Source of the DNA: Vitrella brassicaformis
Taxonomy: Eukaryota > Sar > Vitrellaceae
Assembly (NCBI GenBank): GCA_001179505.1
Contig: CDMY01000771.1
Coordinates: 1 to 22,416, forward strand
Reading direction: 5' to 3'
Length of the DNA stretch: 22,416 bases
Shown here: positions 8,410 to 17,542 of the stretch, piece by piece
How the letters are laid out: every line of letters begins with the position of its first letter
How positions within the stretch are numbered: position 1 is the stretch's first letter
Made by a program: the position numbers and the translations under genes
The notes under the pieces: model-generated
The model's database searches: none
What the model was told of the DNA's origin: nothing
What the model saw: only the letters and a program-made list of their open reading frames with translations

Positions 8410-9050
8410 CTAACACGCAAATACGACAGAGTGGGACGGAAAGGGGGGGGAGGAAGACACAGCACCGATTGGCATGCTTCCGTTCACTTTCTGCGAGCTC
8501 GGCCGAAGCTCGCCACCATCCTCTTCGATCGCAAAGCGGCACCTATATGTTGCCGTCTCCCGCAGCGCTTTTGCAGATCTGCCTTCTGCCCCCTTGCATG
8601 TTGCGTGTTGCATGTTCCATGTTGCCTGTTGCGTGCTGGACAAATATGGGACCAGGCCGTCGGGCCGCCTAGGGCATGTCGTGAAATCGCTGCCGCAGCT
8701 CATTTGGTAAGCGAGGAGGCGGTCACAAACTACCGAGGTCCCTGACTTGAGGCGCAGCATCGTGCTGACTAGAACAGTCATCGACATAATTCCCCCGCTC
8801 TGGTTTCGAATTCTTACTGGCGGCAAAGTGGATCTGCATTCCTTTGTTCGTTCTCCTTTAACGGCACTATCTGCGTCTGAGCGCTCACGGCGCTTTCGCG
8901 TGATGCCCTAGGTTTGAGTCTTTCATCGATCGTAAATTCGACCTCCAGACGACCCGAATCCTCGCTTCCATACAATTGCGGGCTCAGCAAATCCGAGAAA
9001 TGGTCCCCGTGCAGTCCTATGGAAGTGCTTGCATTGAGTAAGGACAACAT
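8410..9050 (-). CDS. hypothetical two-exon protein
   Basis: On the minus strand an ATG at 9050 opens MLSLLNASTSIGLHGDHFSD and runs to a good donor, CA|GTAAGAATTC, at 8817. An acceptor TAGTCAG lets exon 2 start at 8764 in the same phase and continue to a stop at 8410, for about 195 residues. Exon 1 is acidic and well mixed in composition (GSEDSGRLEVEFTIDERLKP). Exon 2 has several Cys (VVCDRLLAYQMSC, TTCPRRPDG, ATCKG, YRCRF). A short internal repeat of GTTGCATGTT-type words near 8595-8635 weakens the case for exon 2. No family is recognised. The ATG was chosen because the upstream extension uses only a TTG start. Confidence 0.35.
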
Positions 9051-9262
9051 GTGCGCTGGAGTATTAAGCAAGGGATGATGAATATGGCATATTTCTATCT
9101 GTAGATTGTATGACCATGGATACTACGCCACAGGGCTATAGGGTCATCCCGGGACCTCGTTCATTCATTCATTACACCTCTTCTCCACTATTCCCCCCGC
9201 TCCCCTTCCCCGCTCCCCTGAAAGAAGGAGAGTCGTATTACACTCTCGAGCATTCATCCCTC
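9051..9262. other. no feature seen
   Basis: A short open frame exists on the plus strand from 9110, but it has low-complexity Pro/Ser/Phe composition and no splice support, so I do not call it. Confidence 0.3.
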
Positions 9263-9376
9263 TGTGCCATTGGGTTCTGGGCTTGCAGCCTTCGAACTTA
9301 GGCCGCTGTGCCATTGCCTTCGAACTTACGCCGCTATGCCATTGGGTCCTGGGCCTACACCTTCGAACTGGGGCTG
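9263..9376 (+). repeat. three-copy imperfect tandem repeat
   Basis: Units begin TGTGCCATTG at 9263, TGTGCCATTG at 9307 and TATGCCATTG at 9335. Each contains CCTTCGAACT followed by a GC-rich end. The middle copy lacks about 16 bases (GGTTCTGGGCTTGCAG). The TTCGAA core recalls a tRNA B-box word, but no tRNA fold is present. Confidence 0.7.
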
Positions 9377-9732
9377 ACTTTATGCCCTGCCACCTCCCAT
9401 CGCTGCACCTCTAGATCTCGAGAGAAGAAATGTAGCTGTATCGTGCTCCGCCTATCGTTCGTCCCTCTGTACCAAAAAGGTTGTGAACTTGCCGCCCTGG
9501 GAGTTTGACTCCTTTGAGCTTATGCTCTCGTCTCGCTTGGGGCCTTTTCTTTATTCGGCAGCGTCTATATCGAGGTCTTCATTTAAGTCTGTCTCTCACC
9601 CTTGGCCATCGCTATTTGGTTCTGCATGCATAGATGTGCATTGCGGATATTTGCTCGAAGACTCAGCGCTTCGCAGTTTGCCTTCTTCCACCATCTGAGG
9701 GAGGGTTTTCATTGCATACGCCAACCAACTAT
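9377..9732. other. no gene seen
   Basis: Unique sequence with only short open frames and no convincing splice pairs. It leads into the decayed satellite block. Confidence 0.3.
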
Positions 9733-10035
9733 AGGCTTGCGCAGGCGTGCTCACAGAGACATTCATTGTACACAGCAACTACAAGCGTGCACAGGCGAGT
9801 AGATAGAAAATACGTTCATCGCACACACCAGCCAATACAAGGGTGTGCAAGTGTGCGGACAAAGCCCTTCATTATACACATCGGCCAACTACAGGTGTGC
9901 GCAGGTGAACGCACAAACATATTCATTTCACACATGAACCAACTGCAGGCGCGTCTCCTCACACACAAGCGTCGAATTGCAGACGTATGTGAGATAAATA
10001 CCTCTGCGTACACAAGCGCATCCACGCGACTTGAA
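9733..10035 (+). repeat. decayed satellite relatives, block A3
   Basis: Four to five units of about 52-60 bp keep the order of the 60-bp family in degraded form: CATTCATTGTACACAGCAACTA, CATCGCACACACCAGCCAAT, CATTATACACATCGGCCAAC and CATTTCACACATGAACCAAC, each followed by a GTGTGCGCAGG-like segment. CCAASTACAGG replaces the usual CCAAGTCSACACG. This looks like an older or separate subfamily. It abuts the C-terminal end of the Gln-rich ORF. Confidence 0.65.
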
Positions 10036-11100
10036 GGGTGTGTATTGCGTGGGCTGGCCGTGTGTTGGTGGGGGCGGTGGCTGGCCCGGATACTTCGCTT
10101 GTGGTGGTTGCTGGGCGAACTGAGACGGGTGTGTCGGCGCAGTGCTACTCTGCATCATCGGCGCACCTCGCTGCTGCTGTCGGCTTGTCGATCCATAGGG
10201 CGTCTGTCTCAGCCCCGGCGGGATCGTCGTCTGCTTCGGTATGCCCTGATGCGGCACCTGCTGCTGCTGACCCATTCCTTGATTCCGCATACCTTGGTTC
10301 GGCTGGTTCTGTCCATCAAACCCAGAACGTGACGGTGCCCACCAAAGCGGTCTCCTTGGTGCACGCATATGGTGATGATTGCGGCGTCGCGGCGACCAGT
10401 GGGTGCCCTTGTGTCGTGCCGCCTGCCTGGGGGGCGATGTTCTGTTGTTGGTGCGGTACGGCATTCTGCTGCTGACGTGACGGATCTTGCGCGGCTTGCG
10501 TATCCCCCCCATGCCCAAGAGAAGACGCTACTCCCGTCTGCGGTTGTATGGTTTGCGGGAGCGGGATGGGCGGCATCACCAGACGAGTCAGCCAACCATC
10601 ATCATCAATGCTAACCCAACCCGCCTCCAGAGCGTCCGCCTTCTGTCCGGCGATCCTGTCCGCGACAACTTCCGGGTCGGATTCGGCGAATCGCTCCACG
10701 ATGCACTTAACCTCTACCGCGGCGCGCAACGGGTCCTGCAGCATCGCCGGGGTGAGTGTCACCCACCACGACGGATAGGTGTCGATCGCGCGCCCGTACG
10801 CATCGCGGCCGGTCGGGAAGAGGCGGAATTTGAGCTCGGCGTATGAGCCATCCATGCCCACGGGAATAACGGTATAATATCTATCGCGACGCAGGCGGCT
10901 CGCGTCAGTGGTCGCACGGGGCTCAGATTCAGGTAAGTGAACCTGCGCGCCTGACGCTTCCCTCTGGGCTTGCAGGGCGGCATCATCCCTCTCTGAGTGC
11001 TCCTGCAGCGCCTGGTGGACGGCACAGTCGGCGGCGTCATACAGGTCTTGCGCCGACTCATCTCGGTGTGCAGCATGACGGGTGAATGCATGATCTCTAC
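10036..11100 (-). CDS. hypothetical protein with Gln/Pro-rich C-terminal half, frameshifted
   Basis: The first frame (10316-11100) holds a charged helical part (QDLYDAADCAVHQALQEHSE), a folded-looking part (YAELKFRLFPTGRDAYGRA, YPSWWVTLTPAMLQDP, EVVADRIAGQKADALEAGW), then a Gln-rich tail. Near 10320-10350 the Gln/Pro-rich coding moves to another frame (NQGMRNQGMGQQQQVPHQG, then YPGQPPPPPTHGQPTQY) and ends in block A3. Either a one-base shift or a very short intron explains the switch. Both ends lie against satellite, so neither a start nor a stop can be trusted. The LKFRLFPTG run faintly recalls MATH/TRAF domains, but I do not assign it. It could be a host gene fragment or a retroelement ORF1/gag. 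Confidence 0.5.
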
Positions 11101-11255
11101 ATAGACACACATCAAGCCCAAAGGTGCGTGCGCAGGTGTGTGCTCACAGAGACGTTCATCATATACACACACTCTAAATCCAGACGTGCGTGCGTAGGTG
11201 TCTGCACACTCCAAGTCGACGCGTGCATGCGCAGATATGCGCGCAGGGAGGCACT
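11101..11255 (+). repeat. 60-bp satellite array, block A4
   Basis: Two and a half diverged units in plus orientation: AAGGTGCGTGCGCAGGTG, then GACGTTCATCATATACACAC, then CTCCAAGTCGACGCGTGCAT. It separates the start side of the Gln-rich ORF from the small plus-strand gene at 11464. Confidence 0.85.
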
Positions 11256-11463
11256 CTTCTAGGTAGCTGCTTCATAATTGGATAAGGAAGCGCTGCATTT
11301 CTTGTCTAGATCACACTACTCTGTACATGTACTTCCACGTTGCAGACTCTCCTGACCCTGTATTAAAAGAATAAGTCGCTGCACCTTTGCATTCTCATAT
11401 GCATAAATTCCACCCAACCGATATATACCGGTACATATGGACCCGCCTGAATGAATACGTCAG

Positions 11464-11757
11464 AAAAACGGAGCAAATGCGTATACTACATCCCCATTTG
11501 GGTTCCTTTTTGGCGGGGCGATTAGTATGTGCTTCAACTATGCTTCCAGGTAAGTGGCCCTGCAGGACATCCACAGCAACAAAGTGTGTGTGTATTCGTG
11601 TGTATCAAAAAACAGGAATAGCACATTGACGGACATCCATGGGACATCGGGCATCCATCGGGCGTTTTGAATCAACCACCACACACACTTACAAACATTA
11701 TCACGTACACACAAAAGCGTCTCTCTCTCTCTCTCATGCAGCAAAACTCTTCAATAG
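11464..11757 (+). CDS. 3' end of a small plus-strand gene, two exons
   Basis: Exon 11464-11549 reads KNGANAYTTSPFGFLFGGAI and then SMCFNYAS, ending at a consensus donor CAG|GTAAGT. The acceptor follows a CT-rich tract and ATGCAG at 11741. The phases match, giving the ending SSKTLQ and TAG at 11755-11757. The Gly/Phe-rich run could be one membrane helix. Upstream exons are not found before block A4, which lies 200 bases away in the same orientation. The family is unknown. Confidence 0.4.
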
Positions 11758-11789
11758 AGCCTCACACAAGCACGCATCCATCCGTTTTT

Positions 11790-12314
11790 TCAGCCTGCAT
11801 TGGTGACGACGTCATGGATGGCGTCGGCCAGATAGCCCACATTGCCATTGGTGAGTGCCGCCACGTTCAGCCGGCCGTTCCGCAGCATGTACACGTGCCA
11901 CTTAGTTAGCAGCTGCTCGCACAGACCGTCCTCTCGCACATCAAACAAACCATCAGGTCACACCGACCCCCCACCGCACCAGTACCGTGCGCCTTAGACA
12001 AGCCTGTGAATGAAAACCTGTTGACAACACACACAAAGAGGGAGGGAGGGAGGGACAAGACACACATTTGTCGGTTTCTGTATGCATTTCCTCTCTGCCT
12101 CTCTCCCTCGCCAACGTACATGCCGATCTGTTGAGTGATGTGCTCCCAGCTCCCGCGTGTGCCCTTCTTCTCGATGGCCTCCCTCAGCTGCCGCCTCATG
12201 GACGCCACACGGCTGCTCACATCCGCCAGCTGCGACTCCCACTCAGTGCGGTACTTGGTCAGCAGCAGCAGCGCCAGACGACCGCCGTGAGATGGGGGGG
12301 AGAAGTACATCGGC
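11790..12314 (-). CDS. aspartate aminotransferase, C-terminal three exons only
   Basis: Minus-strand exons 12314-12120, 12017-11986 and 11932-11790 join in phase and give about 123 residues. PMYFSPPSHGGRLALLLLTK, EWESQLADVSSRVASMRRQL and SWEHITQQIGMFSFTGLS match the C-terminal half of class I aspartate aminotransferases (typical text RPMYSNPPLHGARI, ISMRTQL, WQHITDQIGMF(C/S)FTGL). WHVYMLRNGRLNVAALTNGN and VGYLADAIHDV match the final region. These PLP enzymes interconvert aspartate and oxaloacetate. The PLP-binding Lys and the whole N-terminal two thirds are absent from the window, so the copy is truncated or its 5' exons lie beyond a rearrangement. Stop TGA is at 11790-11792. Confidence 0.8.
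11925..11964 (-). repeat. inverted repeat arm 1, 40 bp perfect
   Basis: The reverse complement of this stretch, beginning GGTGTGACCTGATGGTTTG, recurs at 12379-12418 without a mismatch. Weaker similarity extends a further 15-20 bases through a G-rich run. Arm 1 spans the last intron/exon boundary of the aminotransferase. Confidence 0.92.
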
Positions 12315-12324
12315 CTGCATTGCA

Positions 12325-12348
12325 CAGAGAGAGAGAGAGAGAGAGAGG
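12325..12348 (+). repeat. (GA)n microsatellite
   Basis: About 12 GA units. On the minus strand this is the CT tract directly before the acceptor of the first visible aminotransferase exon. Confidence 0.85.
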
Positions 12349-12378
12349 TGGACTGATGGCAGGGCGTGTGGGGGGTTG

Positions 12379-12418
12379 GGTGTGACCTGATGGTTTGTTT
12401 GATGTGCGAGAGGACGGT
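12379..12418 (+). repeat. inverted repeat arm 2, 40 bp perfect
   Basis: Exact inverted copy of 11925-11964, lying upstream of the three aminotransferase exons. The two arms enclose about 414 bases carrying two of the exons. Confidence 0.92.
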
Positions 12419-12966
12419 GCAAAACCACCAAAAACATGCACCATTGTGCCGAGTCTTCCAGTCCCTCCCCATAATAAATGCCAGCCGCACATACATAAAC
12501 ACCAACACCCCCTTTGTGGCACATACCCCCTTTGTGGCACATACACAAACGTTTGTTACGACCCGAACGGACGGGCAAGGAGGACACACGCACCAAATCC
12601 TCCATCCACCGCAATCAAGCCCGTGGACATGATGACGTCCTGGACCAAAATCATCGAACACACAACATCGCACGTGCACGTAATCCATACAAAATCTCAT
12701 GCACCACATAAAGGACTGCATATTCGCTTTGCGATGATGCGATGGCCGTTGCCCTCAACACGCATAGTGCGCTCTTCTGCGCATTCGCTTGTTTACTGTC
12801 ACATCAAACCGCCTCTCAACTTGCGGCGCTCGCCAGCGTCATCAGGCGTGTTTCCTATCACGCCGATCTACCACACACACACACACACACACACACCCCA
12901 CCATGCCATATGATGGATAATTGGCCTTGTGGACGTGTCAAACATACGTTTTCCGTGAGATCGTAT
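12419..12966. other. non-coding stretch with two small repeats
   Basis: Contains a tandem 18-bp duplication (CCCCCTTTGTGGCACATA twice, about 12508-12543) and a (CA)n run at 12871-12896. A leader-like open frame from 12742 on the plus strand (MAVALNTHSALFCAFACLLS) lacks supporting exons. No aminotransferase 5' exon was found here on the minus strand. Confidence 0.4.
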
Positions 12967-13140
12967 TCAGTCCAGTTGGGCATCCACAAAAGGCTGTGTC
13001 CGTCTCTGGACGGACATGCAGGTCATGATCACACCAGACATTCCTGCAATGCTATTGGCTGTGCCGTCTTTTTCCACATACGTGACATTTGACACGATCT
13101 TGAAGTCGCCAACTCTCGCGTCGATGACCGCGACGCCAGT
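12967..13140 (-). CDS. orphan terminal exon, unknown protein
   Basis: The minus strand reads YTGVAVIDARVGDFKIVSNV, then TYVEKDGTANSIAGMSGVIM, then TCMSVQRRTQPFVDAQLD and a stop at 12967-12969. Composition is that of real coding sequence and nothing else here explains it. Its 5' edge is the satellite (GCGCAGGTGTGCGCACAC directly before TACACTGGC), in sense orientation with the exon. The CAG|GTG in the last satellite unit would be an in-frame splice acceptor. No family recognised. Confidence 0.45.
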   Translation of the reverse strand, partial: TGVAVIDARVGDFKIVSNVTYVEKDGTANSIAGMSGVIMTCMSVQRRTQPFVDAQLD

Positions 13141-13787
13141 GTAGTGTGCGCACACCTGCGCATGCACGTGTGGACTTGGAGTGCGTGTATATGATTGATG
13201 TCTCTGTGCGCATGCACGTGTCGACTTGGAGTGCGTGTATATGATGAATGTCGTCTTGGAGTGTGTGTATATGATGAATGTCTGTGTGCGCACACCTGCG
13301 CATGCACGTGTGGACTTGGAGTGCGTGTATATGATGAATGTCTGTGTGCGCACACCTGCGCATGCACGTGTGGACTTGGAGTGCGTGCCTCTGATGAATG
13401 TCTGTGTGCGCACCCTTGCGCATGCACGTGTCGACTTGGAGTGCGTGTATGTCATGAATGTCTCTGTGAGAACACCTGCGCATGCACCTGCGTGTCTATG
13501 ATGAATGTCTCTGTGCGCACACCTGCGCATGCACCTGCGCATGCACGTGTAGACTTGGAGTGCCACCTGCGCATACACGTGCGCATGCACCTGCGCATGC
13601 ACGTGTGGACTTGGAGTGCATGTATATCATGAATGTCTGTGTGCGCACACCTGCGCATGCACGTGCGCATGAACGGGTGGACTTGGAGTGCGTGTATATG
13701 ATGAATGTCTGTGTGTGCGCACCACTGCGCATGCAAGTGCGCATGAACGGGTGGACTTGGAGTGCATGTATATCATGAATGTCTGTG
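13141..13787 (-). repeat. 60-bp satellite array, block A5 left arm
   Basis: About eleven units in minus orientation with an exact 60-base period over much of 13141-13440. The 13490-13620 part has compressed units where CACCTGCGCATGCACCTGCG-type cores repeat every 18 bases without the rest of the unit. It meets the right arm at 13788-13805. Confidence 0.95.
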
Positions 13788-13818
13788 TGCGCACACCGGC
13801 GCATGCACAGACATTCAT
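13775..13818. other. head-to-head array junction, potential hairpin
   Basis: ATGAATGTCTGTG (13775-13787) and CACAGACATTCAT (13806-13818) are perfect reverse complements around an 18-base centre, which itself can pair TGCGC with GCGCA. This is the point where satellite orientation flips. Confidence 0.85.
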
Positions 13819-14654
13819 CACATACACACACTCCAAGTCCACACGTGCATGCGCAGGTGTGCGCACAGAAACATTCATCATATGCAGACACTCCAAGTCG
13901 ACGCGGGCATAGGCAGGTGTGCGCACAGCGACATTCATCATATACACACACTCCAAGTCCACACGTGCATGCGCAGGTGTGCGCAGAGAGACATTCATTA
14001 TATGCACACACTCCACACACTCCAAGTCCACCCGTGCATGCACACGTGCATGCGCAGGTACATTCATCACATACGCACACTCCAAGTCCACACGTGCATG
14101 CGCAGGTGTGCGACATTCATCACATACGCACACTCCAAGTCCACACGTGCATGCGCAGGTGTGCGCACAGAGACATTCCTCAGATACACACTCCAAGTCC
14201 AAACGTGCATGCGCAGGTGTGCGGACGGCGACATTCATCACATACGCATACTCCAAGTCCACACGTGCATGCGCAGGTGTGCGCAGAGAGACATTCATCA
14301 TATGCACACACTCCAAGTCCACACGTGCAGGCGCAGGTGTGCGCACAGCGACACAAGTCCACACGTGCATGCGCAGGTGTGCGCACAGAGACATTCATTA
14401 TATGCACACACTCCACACACTCCAAGTCCAAACGTGCATGCGCAGGTGTGCGCTCAGCGACATTCATCACATACGCACACTCCAAGTCCACACGTGCATG
14501 CGCAGGTGTGCGCAGAGAGACATTCATCATATGCACACACTCCAAGTCGACACGTGCATGCGCAGGTGTGCGCACAGCGACATTCATCACATACACACAC
14601 TCCAAGTCCACACGTGCATGCGCAGGTGTGCGCATAGCGACATTCATTATATGC
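13806..14654 (+). repeat. 60-bp satellite array, block A5 right arm
   Basis: About fourteen units in plus orientation, mostly the GTCCAC form. Several units are shortened (near 14055, 14110, 14350), and TCCACACACTCC duplications occur near 14010 and 14410. The last unit ends at ACATTCATTATATGC, directly before the PH-like exon. Confidence 0.95.
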
Positions 14655-14655
14655 T

Positions 14656-16770
14656 TTGAGTGTCTTCGTGCTGAGAGAGGAGACACAGGAACCCTTCTAC
14701 ATGTGGACGTTGGAGCACGTAGTCTTCCTCCACCCTCCGAGCCACTTTACAGACAGGAAGGTGGGCGAAGCAGACGAGCCTAAACATACGTCGGCTATGG
14801 CTTGTCTGTATGCTGTGTTTGGTTAGTGGCGTCACTTGATTGACACCGATGGAGTGAGCCATAGGCGCTAATCACCCATCATTGGCCGTTCAATCTTGCC
14901 TTTTCATTGTGCTTGCTTGGTTTTGCAGCCACTCAAGGCGATAAAGCTTGACGACATTCACACAATCGAGCAGGATCAACACGTCGTGTCGCTGTACGAC
15001 CGAGACGACACTCTGCTACTGTCTCTCCAGCCGACCAACAACGACAGAGACCTGCTGATTGGCCAAGCCATCGAGGATCAAAGATCTGAGACTTTAGAGG
15101 AGCCGTTTCAAGAGACACCCCTCAAGCAGGACAGCCTCTTGATCCCACTGCGCTCTCAAAGTGATGAGCAGCTGAAGCCGTCGGTGTTCTGTTCGGCTCA
15201 ACCTTCCATCCATGAGATGACGGAAGCGCAGCAGGACCCGCATGTGACGTTGGTCCCCAGCGGCGTAGCAGCAGTGGCCCAGGTCATCCGTGCGGCGAAA
15301 GAGGCGAGGAAAATTCTGCTGGAGACCTATGCGGGAGAAGCTGAGGGAAAAGCAGCAAGTGCTTTCTCTCTTGATGGCCCAGTGGTGTGTTCGGCCTGCT
15401 TCTGTATGGTCAATGGTCAATGCGCACACATCTGGTGGACTCATGACGGACTGGTAAGCGCAACTGGTCACCGAGGAGAAAAGCACCTTTTTGTCTATTT
15501 CCCTTTTTTTCTTTCCTTGTTTTTTCAGGTGCTCAATGTGGTCTCGGACGATTCAAACATGACCCACGGCTACTTCGTGAAGGACATGTCAGAACCGACA
15601 CTTGAGGAGACGGTAGTCTCCCTCGGAATCATCAGAGTAAGCGCACCACGTCGTGTGTATGCTGAAATGAGATCCGTGTTTTCTTCTGTGTCTCGCCAGC
15701 TGGCATTCACCGATCCCCTCACTGCCGAGTCCTTCAGCCGCATTATCGCCTACCTAAAGACCCAACAAATATCAGATGGCCAGGATGAGGCGCTGCAGAA
15801 GCAGAGACGTGATGCCATCACGAGCTTCTACGCGGGCACCGAGTCGCAGCGGCCCTCCGTGACCTCGACTTATCGCCGCCCCTCTGTGGCCGACGGTGGC
15901 AAGACCGGCACGCCACTGGTGATAACGCACAGAGAGACAGAATGTGAGAGACGTGAGAGCAATGCTGTGCCTTCTGTCAGGCAAGGGCAGCTGCTGATCG
16001 ATTACGGTACCTTCGGTGCAAAAATAGGAAGATTCTCACTCAAGTTGCGACGAGGGATCATCCCCTGCTATCCTCGTGAGCAAATGATAAGAAACGTGTC
16101 CACAACGTGTCCTCACCTTCCTGCATTTTGCAGGCTTAAATACAACACCTTCTCTACACATGCCCAGCGCTTTGCGGCGTTAGAAGCATCTTTAATAGGC
16201 ATGATCACCATCTCTTCCCTCTTCTTCTGGTCCAATTGCGCCACCGTCCATATTGTCGGACACCAGATTGACCCGTATGTTGACTCGGGCGCCGTCTACT
16301 TGTCCCGGGTGTGTGACCCTCCCACGGTGACGCATCTGCCGTCCGCTGCCACAGTGACTGTGTCGGTATTGTCCTTTGTCATCGCCTCGGCTGTCGACTT
16401 CGTCATTTATGCGCTCTTCAGGAGATTTGTGATTGAAGTGAGGGAAGAAGAGATAAGAGAGACGCGTGTGTGCTCGGATATGTCTCGTGGATCTCTTTGC
16501 TCGTTTGCAGGATGAGATGTCTGCTGCCGAGAAAGGGATGCAGGTCCACCTTTGGAGGGTGATGGACTTCATTGGCTGGACGCTCTGGACATCGTGGAAT
16601 GTCGCCTGTGTCGGGTGGGATGTCCTGTTTATTGGGGTGAGTGAAGCTGCTGCAAATGGATACCAAAGCGCTCGGACATACGTGCTGCCGTCCCTGTGTG
16701 GGTTGCAGAACCAGCAAGACGTGTTGATCGGCCAGTGGATGTGGGCCTCACTTCTTGGCAGCGCTTACCG
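14656..16770 (+). CDS. PH-like domain, multi-pass membrane protein, 5' end missing
   Basis: Exons: about 14656-14760, 14929-15453, 15529-15636, 15700-16437 (may hold a further intron before 16134), 16511-16636, then 16709 to about 16770. Junctions are GT-AG and in phase. The first two exons give a PH-like pattern: VFVLREETQEPFYMWTLEHV, then PLKAIKLDDIHTIEQDQHVV, then SLYDRDDTLLLSLQ. A central region is polar and Ser/Arg-rich. The C-terminal third has hydrophobic segments, including LIGMITISSLFFW, TVSVLSFVIASAVDFVIYAL and MDFIGWTLWTSWNVACVGWD, so about four membrane spans. The N-terminus is cut by satellite A5, and the 3' end collides with the minus-strand MRS2-like exons and is unresolved. 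A lipid-binding role for the PH-like part is inference only. Confidence 0.55.
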
Positions 16771-16804
16771 GTCAGTTAGCTTGCTCTCTGTCTCTTTCAC
16801 TCAC

Positions 16805-17455
16805 CCAGGTGGAGATTCATCAGCTGTAGCACGTCATCCAGCGTCTGCACAGTCGCCCACACACACACACACACACACACATACATACAAACAAACACCA
16901 CACACATGCGATGGGCTGTGCGCCTGCACCCACCTCGTCGAGCAGGCTGATGTTGTGGTCGAGGAGCTCCACCTCCTGCATGTAGCACTCGAGCAACAGC
17001 TCCACGTCCTCGGTGCTGTACGGCTCATCACCGGCCTCCTCGTGCTCGTGGTTTTCGGGCGATACTGGCCCGGCAGCGTTCCTCCCCTCCTCAGACTGAT
17101 AGTCCATCGGTCTGTCTGCCGTCCCTGCATTCGTCTGCTGCTCCTCAGCACCAACATCACGCGTGCCAAACTGGCAACAGAAGGAAAAGGGAGACAGATG
17201 AATGTGTGTGAGTCTGGTGGGGGTGGTGTGGCGTACATGTGGGCTGTCTGCGAGTGAGTGTGCGGAGCCGTGAAATGCCTCGGCGAATGTGGGTGAAAGG
17301 GTGGCCGCGCGGTGGTCGTGGCCCTTCCTGTGCACAGTGTGGAGCACGTGCTGCTGAGAGAACCGCCGCGCGACGTCTGCTGAGGGGGTTTCGACCAATA
17401 TCGACGATGTTGTTAGGGACGATGCGTTGACGTTGGATGAGTGGGTCTGCGTCAT
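16805..17455 (-). CDS. MRS2/CorA-like magnesium transporter fragment, lacks membrane part
   Basis: Minus-strand exons, about 17455-17237, then 17170-16934, then 16844-16805, join in phase. After an acidic stretch comes EDVELLLECYMQEVELLDHN, then ISLLDETLDDVLQLMNLHLG. This lines up without gaps with the MRS2 helix before the membrane (typical EELEMLLEAYFMQIDSTLNR, then LTTLREYIDDTEDYINIQLD). MRS2 proteins carry Mg2+ across mitochondrial or chloroplast inner membranes. The expected next part (RNxL, first membrane helix, GMN motif) is not found on this strand: sequence to the left belongs to the plus-strand membrane gene. The ATG at 17455 may be internal to an exon. The piece is therefore probably a truncated copy. 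Confidence 0.5.
16858..16881 (+). repeat. (CA)n microsatellite in intron
   Basis: About twelve CA units. Read on the minus strand it is the GT-rich intron between the last two MRS2-like exons. Confidence 0.85.
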
Positions 17456-17542
17456 GTGTGCGCGGGCCAGGGAGGAGCAGACGGGGGGCAGGGAGGGGAA
17501 GGGAGGCGCTTCGGAACTGATGGATTAACAAGGGAGACACAG

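Noticed and set aside
9263-9376. tRNA-like B-box words (TTCGAA)
   Set aside because: No acceptor stem or A-box; the words belong to a three-copy tandem repeat.
12742-13092. Leader-like frame MAVALNTHSALFCAFACLLS
   Set aside because: No supporting exon or splice pair; later residues come from a (CA)n run.
13779-14783. 334-codon open frame and its overlapping partners
   Set aside because: Same cause: tandem units open in several frames on both strands. No start context or non-repeat domain.
16709-16770. NQQDVLIGQWMWASLLGSA on the plus strand as an inverted MRS2 exon
   Set aside because: It resembles the expected next MRS2 segment, but it is on the opposite strand, its phase does not fit the exon at 16805, and it is in phase with the preceding plus-strand exon.
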